DNA from: Ustulina deusta
Lineage: Eukaryota > Ascomycota > Sordariomycetes > Xylariales > Xylariaceae
DNA length: 64,000 bases
Reading direction: 5' to 3'
Assembly: GCA_023159155.1 (NCBI GenBank)
Contig: JAJNNX010000001.1
Location: 1,364,001 to 1,428,000 of the forward strand
Shown: positions 58,331 to 64,000 of the stretch, piece by piece
Position numbering within the stretch: the first letter of the stretch is position 1
Layout of the letters: every line of letters starts with the position of its first letter
Notes under the pieces: generated by a model
Seen by the model: the letters and a program-made list of their open reading frames with translations, nothing else
Told to the model about the DNA's origin: nothing
Database searches by the model: none
Position numbers and translations under genes: made by a program

Positions 58331-61300
58331 CCGCCAGCATAGGGTCAAGAGTGGTTCTATCTTGACTATCAAATACTCATATTTCGACATCCCTCTTTTT
58401 CTCGATATATACAACTAATATTCGTTTCCCTTGCGTAATGCAGCTAGCTGGCTGGCGGTATCAACAGTACCGAAAATGGAAACGAAATTCCACTCATTAG
58501 GCATAAGCGGCGTTCCTTTTGTCTTGGGATAGGGCGGCCATCATAGATTTGATTTTACAACCGGGCAACCGATCAAAACATGCAGCGGGGGGGTTGGGCT
58601 CCAGGTTAAAAGCATTTTGGCTTTCCTTATTACCGCTTGATTAAAAGACCCATGACAAGCACACGGATTCATAGTAGTTGATAAGCAAAATACAGACTTT
58701 AAATGGGCCCACGAAGCCTGTGGCGGGGACCTTGACGGTTCCATGGTAGAAGAGGAAGAATAGCGAGGGTACTTAAGCTTCATTTAGCTTACTTAGCTTA
58801 CCAGCGCCAAATTACGACCTAATCTTCCATCTGGGAGGATTTCGTAGTATACGTCAACTACATGGTTCTATCTCTATTGAGGAACACGGGATGTGCTATT
58901 ATTCCTGCATGGTCAACAACGGCGTTTAGGTGTTTGTTTGATTGAATTTGCTACTGCTTGGGTCGAAACAGTGAGCGCTGAATTATTGATACCAGATTGC
59001 GGAATATATCAACAGACTGCAGTTTTTGTTTTTCTCCCATATTAAACTATATATATTCGCGAGTTATGGCTAGGTTAGGCTAGGTTGATACTCTCGCCCC
59101 AACTATGGTGTGAAGGAAAAAGTTGAGGTGGGGGGAAAGGCTGCAAGGTTGCATTTTGTGTCTTTCGGAGATTCAAGAAATACTCTACGTGGGGGTCCAT
59201 GGATATCTACGCATATAAAGGAAAAAGACATTTCAACCCAATATTCAAATTTGTCTGCAAGAGCAACCTATTTCGCCTGATTCTACTCTCCCTCTTTTTA
59301 TCACGCAATGATTAAGCATAGATACGCAAACCTTATCTATACACTTAAATATAGTAGTAGCATTTCAACTATAGAAGAGGCCGATTAGGATGCGAAACTT
59401 ACTTTTGTATGTATGGAAGAGATACACACCGGACAACTTGAGATGTAATTTCGAAGCTATTGGATCTCGAGGCTGTGTTTATCAAACTCTACAGATGCGT
59501 ATATGTACATCAATGACACTTCTAACACTAGGTAACAAAAATTCAGAGTTGCACATTTATCAAAGAACCAATACCAATGCGTTCTAACCCATACACAACA
59601 CATTTAAAAGGTATCGGAAAAACAAAAGCAATAGGCTAGATTCTTTAGAACTCAAGTAGATAAGACATAATCCATACGCCGGACAGAGGCCTCCAAGAAG
59701 AACGGCTTCCCCAATATTATAGTGAATCCGAACAAAGACTTCGCGTACGAGCAAAAGAAATCAGCGATCTTAGAAGGTCAGCGACGAGTACTCGAGGTGC
59801 TGACCAGCACCTGGCCGTGCTGCTTAAAAGCATGCTAGGTAACTCAGTAGCATTGGGCCTGGCTGGGCATCATCCAAACTCATCACACCAAATCCTTCCT
59901 CAGCTTCCTATTCGTAGTTCAACCCCCTGGCAGCACAGAACATCCCACTATATCACTTCGTCGGCCCAATAATGTAGCTCGTGATCTATATTTTGTGTGT
60001 GAATGGGCGGGAAGTCTCTCCTCAACCTGTTCTGCGGCCTACCCGTCCAGCAGTGGCTGGCTCGAAACCAAGCTGATGTTCTTGGCCCAGGTCCTATTTC
60101 GGCGGTATGGCAACCTGAAAAAACTGACATTTATCAAGTCCGTCATGTTGTATTGGAGAGTAGCACCCAATTTTGCGAGTCACTTACGAAGGCCCATTCA
60201 TACTGTAGCCACTCTAGCCACTGACTTCTCGCACCATCACCTCGTGTCTTTAAGTCGAGACTGGTCGAGGCGAGTCGGATTGTCTGTAGTGTAACGAAAC
60301 TAAACGGATAGGAAATGGAGTACCTAGCTAGACCAGCAGCCTAGGCCATACATGCCTGTAACAGCTTGTCTGTTAGTGTTTGTTTCTAGAACCCACCGTC
60401 TTATAGTTTGCCACTACGTGGTTATTGTTGACGTACCATTCCCCCAAAGGTAAAGCAACAGAAGAGCCACAACTTCCGAAACCGCATCGAACTACTACAA
60501 ACAACCAACTCCGCAGCCATTTCGTCATTGAGTTGATCGGCCCCCAGTTAATATGGATCTGAAGATCTCCTATGGCGTCTGGGGCTGTTGAGTTGGCAGC
60601 CTAGGTATTTAACACAAAAGACGGCAGGACATGCGATAGGGACCAGGGAGCCTGTCCTGGGCGATCCGCCTTACTGTCCGAATGACCCCAAAGAAAAGGG
60701 GAAAATAGAGGGGAAACACTCGCTCTAAGCCGTTTCTAGCAAAGGGAGCCCGTGATCGGGAAAGGACCAATTTTACTAGCCTCGCAATTAGCTATAGTGA
60801 ACAAAATTAACTCCATCAAAGAATGCCGGCTTCTGGCAGGCCTTATCAAACGAGGCTGGTTATGCAGTGGAATTTGTTACCGAGGCTGCACGCTGAGAAA
60901 GAAAAAGAATAATAGGAATGAAAGGCGAGATAGCATAGGAGGCGCACAGTTCGCAATGCATGGCGTTCTTCACAGAAGTTACTTACTCGGCTCTGGTGAG
61001 ACACGGGATATCGCACTTCCGGGAAACTAACATATTGCTGGCTGATTCCGTTTCTGAATAAGCGAGATATGCTTATGTAATACTTAATTGAGTCACAGTG
61101 TCGAAATCAATATGACAGACAGTATCTAGATGATTATCCTCGATAACCTCAGTAACTGAGTCCGATTCGGCGGATGACGAGAACGAATGTATCTCGTGCC
61201 AAGTATACACAGCTTCGTTATCTTTCATGTATATCTGGGCGGCATAACCAATAATAATAGTTTGCGCGATGAGCGGATGCCATAAACTCTACCACGAGGC

Positions 61301-62212
61301 AACGAAGCCGCATGGTTTTCTTTTTCACAATGTACATCACGAAGAACCTGGCTAACCCAGACTTTCTTTTCAGTTGGTCGTCTACGCACATCATGTGCCA
61401 ACTGCAACGCCAACTTCGCATGAACATTGACATGTACGTTGACAAGTCTACGGCGATCTGTCAGGTGTCACTGCGTAGATGTGATGCAACGTAGTGGGCG
61501 CTTGTCCACGAGGAACGTGAGCTCAGAGCCTGCCTGTCTTAGACACAAAATTTGAATGTATCCTTCTTGTAGTTGACCATGTGGAGATAAAATTTCATAT
61601 GGACTACAGGGGGGAGAAAGGACGGGGTGAAACTACACAAGAATAACATAAGTATGCAAGCGTGCAGAGGCGGGCCGAGTTGTATCTAGTCTAGCTGTGT
61701 CTTGAACTACCGGCATGCTTAACTTCGCAATATTTGACGGCTCAAGCATCGAGTTCATATGCGTAGTCCAATGTTTGTTGACAACGCTAAACCTTTGGGT
61801 TCAAGACGCATTTTTCTCTCCGCAAGGGCACTCGTTAACTACGATGGAGGACTAGGCAATCTGTGAATCTCGGGTTTATTAAAATTTACTCTCGCACTAA
61901 TAAAGGGTTGTTGTTGCTATAGTATCGTAGTAGAAGATTGGGATATCGACTCATGTGATAATTCAATTCTTGTGGATATATTTAGATCCTAGATACCTAA
62001 ATCGAGTCCAGTGATTCTGTGCACAAGATACCTCATCGATCTTAAAGATGATTCAGGGTGTCTAATAATTGTCGAGCTCTACGCGACGTGAATCCCAAAT
62101 AGCCGAGTACCACCGTATAACCCCCTAATCTAGGACTTAACTTGTGGGTTTCTATCTTATCGCGAGGCTTTCAGGGCAGTCTAACAGTCCTCAGTTCAAC
62201 TGATCACCGGAT
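58331..62212. other. Gene-poor tract before the transporter
   Basis: About 3.9 kb with no recognisable frame. The overlapping frames near 59995-60294 and 60752-61030 (+) lack domain signatures. AT-rich throughout. Confidence 0.55.
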
Positions 62213-64000
62213 TTACGCTTCCTCTTTCTCCTCTTTACTTCCAGAATCTTCGTCGCTCCTCTTGCCAACAACCTCTTCATGTAGCTTTTCGGGGTTATGG
62301 ATCGCCCCATTGATCGCACCTCGAGCAGCAGTGTCAAGAAGGCCGTATTTCAGAGCTTCTTGCTCGACCTCCTCATCTGTGAGCAATGGCAGGTCCTCGG
62401 CAGCTTTGATATACGATATCTTTTCGACATAGCCCTTGGCGAAGATGATATCGATTTCTTCTAGACTTCTTCGCCTTGTCTCTGGATAGAAAAAGTAAAT
62501 TACGGGGATGAAGGTGACGTTGAGGATTGCGAAGAAAAGGAATGTTGCCCAGCCGATGTTTGTTACCAGCACGGGGGTAATTAACACAACTATAATGCGG
62601 TTAACCACGATGAAGCAGAAGAGTCCGCCTTTTCAGACATTCATTTAGGGGACGTGCCGGGATTACATACTAAAGAAGTTAAAGAGCCAATTTGTGCATG
62701 TCGACACAGCGTTAGCTTTGCCTCGCGTCATGATTGGGTTGATCTCAGCAGGATATCTAGAGTCGTATATTAGTCACAGGAGACATTTCCACTTCGCAAA
62801 TGAGCAATGAAGGGCCATGGTTTGACCTTGCCCTGGAACGCTTGCCAAGTCGACAGAGAGAAATAAGAATACTCACAGCCATGGGAGTGGCAACCAAGTG
62901 GCCCCAAAACTAGCAATGTACGTGAAGAGCGCAACGCAGGTGCCGATGGCAGCGGATTGAGTACCAGGAATGAGAGCTCCGAAGGCGAGCACCATGGATA
63001 GCCCTTGACCGACTGTACCCCAGAGGAACAGTTTACGGCGACCAACACGCTCGATGAGGAACCATGATACAGTGGCCTATAGATATAGTTAGCATAGTGT
63101 TGGTCAATTCGAGAAGCATATTCTCTTGAATTTGTCCAGTCGTGTGAGTTAGGACAATTACGTACTGCAAGCATGTTAGTAGGATAATATTTAGAGACGA
63201 GAAGGATTCTTCCACTAACCAAAAATTGCATAAACGATGGCGTTGACACCACCTAAAAGCAGTGCCATATTGTGGTCTCCGGGTGTGATGAAAGTCTCGC
63301 AGAGAATTGGGAAGAAGTAGATGACAGCATTGCAGCCACCGACCTAATGAAGTTAGCATACACTATATAAATCCCTCGTCGGTGAATAGTTAGCTGCCGG
63401 CGATGTGTAGATACGAAGCTCACCTGTTGCATGAACTGACTGCTGGCACCGAGAAGCATTCTACGGAAATGCTGGGTCTTGCCATTCGTAAACAGAGCTT
63501 TGAATGGCGTGCTCTTGCCTCCGAAGACGCCGGAAGCTCTGATCGAGTCGAGAATGATGCCACGCTCAATAGCGGTCTCCTGACTATCCACTTCGTATCC
63601 TCGAATAGCAGCGATCACATTGTTGGCATCCTCATATCGCTCATGAGTGAGTAACCATCTGGGGCTCTCTGGGAGCCAGATCATTGCAGTAGAGACAATA
63701 ATGCCGAAGATGATCTGGAAGGAAATTGGGAAACGCCAGACCAGGTTTGCTGGGCCAAAGGACGAGCCGTAATCTATCCAGTAGGCGATGAGAGTTCCGA
63801 AAGCAATAGTGCCACCCTGAATACAGATGAGGAGACCACGATTCGATGTTTTACTACATTCAGCTAGTTTCGTGTTAGCAATTCATCTTTATAAAATCCC
63901 GAGAGTACGTCTATACCTTGATATGTCGGAATAGTTGAGGTATTGATACCATTCCCCAAACCAGTTACTATACGCCCAATAATGAATTGAGCTAACGGTG
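62213..64000 (-). CDS. MFS sugar transporter, N-terminus beyond the window
   Basis: Minus-strand exons are 64000-63917 (partial), 63863-63424, 63343-63220, 63076-62877, 62756-62671 and 62628-62213. Sugar-porter signatures appear in order: GRIVTGLGNGINTSTIPTYQ, AECSKTSNRG, WRFPISFQIIFGI, the loop signature PESPRWLLTHERYEDA, FMQQVGGCNAVIYFFP, LIERVGRRKLFLWGT, YPAEINPIMTRGKANAVSTC and the C-terminal PETRRRSLEEIDIIF. This is an MFS sugar/H+ symporter of about 12 spans; substrate unknown. Four of the five junctions are in phase. The junction 63220/63076 is one base out: exon three ends in phase 1 after TTTTTG|GTTAGT and the next begins in phase 0 at GCCACTGTATCATGG. A one-base error, an unusual splice or a disabled gene would explain it. 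The start codon lies right of the window. Confidence 0.88.

Noticed and set aside
62770..63252. 160-aa minus-strand frame reading through two transporter introns
   Set aside because: Runs in the wrong frame across exons that encode the sugar-porter motifs; an artefact of intron read-through.

Overview
The window is nuclear DNA of a filamentous ascomycete (Pezizomycotina). The evidence is genes broken by short GT..AG introns (mostly 44-200 nt), two Zn(II)2Cys6 regulators, a split N-terminal protein methyltransferase, and orthologues of fungal housekeeping genes (PDX1, RIX1, YPP1/rhf1). Intergenic DNA carries many TACCTAGGTA-like and TAGTGTA-like words. Gene style and intergenic composition suggest Sordariomycetes; the order is not determinable by reading alone. 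Gene models were built by joining reading frames across canonical splice sites and checking phase.

Layout. 1-6.26 kb holds no convincing gene, only microsatellites and a degenerate tRNA-like Pol III box pair. 6.3-7.1 kb: sugar O-acetyltransferase (+). 8.4-11.3 kb: a divergent mitochondrial pair, a two-membrane-span protein (-) and PDX1/E3BP of pyruvate dehydrogenase (+). 14.4-16.2 kb: family III CoA-transferase (-). 19.7-22.8 kb: Zn2Cys6 regulator A (+). 23.3-25.9 kb: Zn2Cys6 regulator B (-), divergent from a Ure2p-like glutathione S-transferase (+, 26.4-27.1 kb) across a promoter with CGG-type palindromes. 29.5-30.7 kb: secreted GH16-like glucanase with a GPI-type tail (-). 32.6-33.5 kb: WW-domain protein (+). 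34.3-36.7 kb: RIX1 (-). 37.9-41.7 kb: YPP1/TTC7-type TPR protein (+). 43.3-44.4 kb: a secreted repeat protein with kexin sites (+). 45.3-46.4 kb: N-terminal protein methyltransferase (+). 46.7-47.8 kb: SMP-30/regucalcin-like enzyme (-). 47.8-56.6 kb is a gene-poor tract. 56.6-58.3 kb: bZIP factor (+). 58.3-62.2 kb is gene-poor. 62.2-64.0 kb: MFS sugar transporter (-), running off the right edge.

The most unusual item is the 43.3-44.4 kb gene. After splicing it encodes a signal peptide, a run of ten histidines, eight tandem 10-11-residue acidic units separated by Lys-Arg, and a Gly/Ser/Tyr tail. This is the plan of a kexin-processed repeat peptide precursor. The repeat exon has no Met codon in frame, and both strands carry long overlapping decoy frames, so ORF callers will tend to annotate the wrong frame. 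No peptide-tailoring gene of the UstYa/DUF3328 type was recognised nearby.

Most other genes are ordinary metabolism, ribosome assembly and regulation. The regulator B/GST pair is the only likely local regulatory module.
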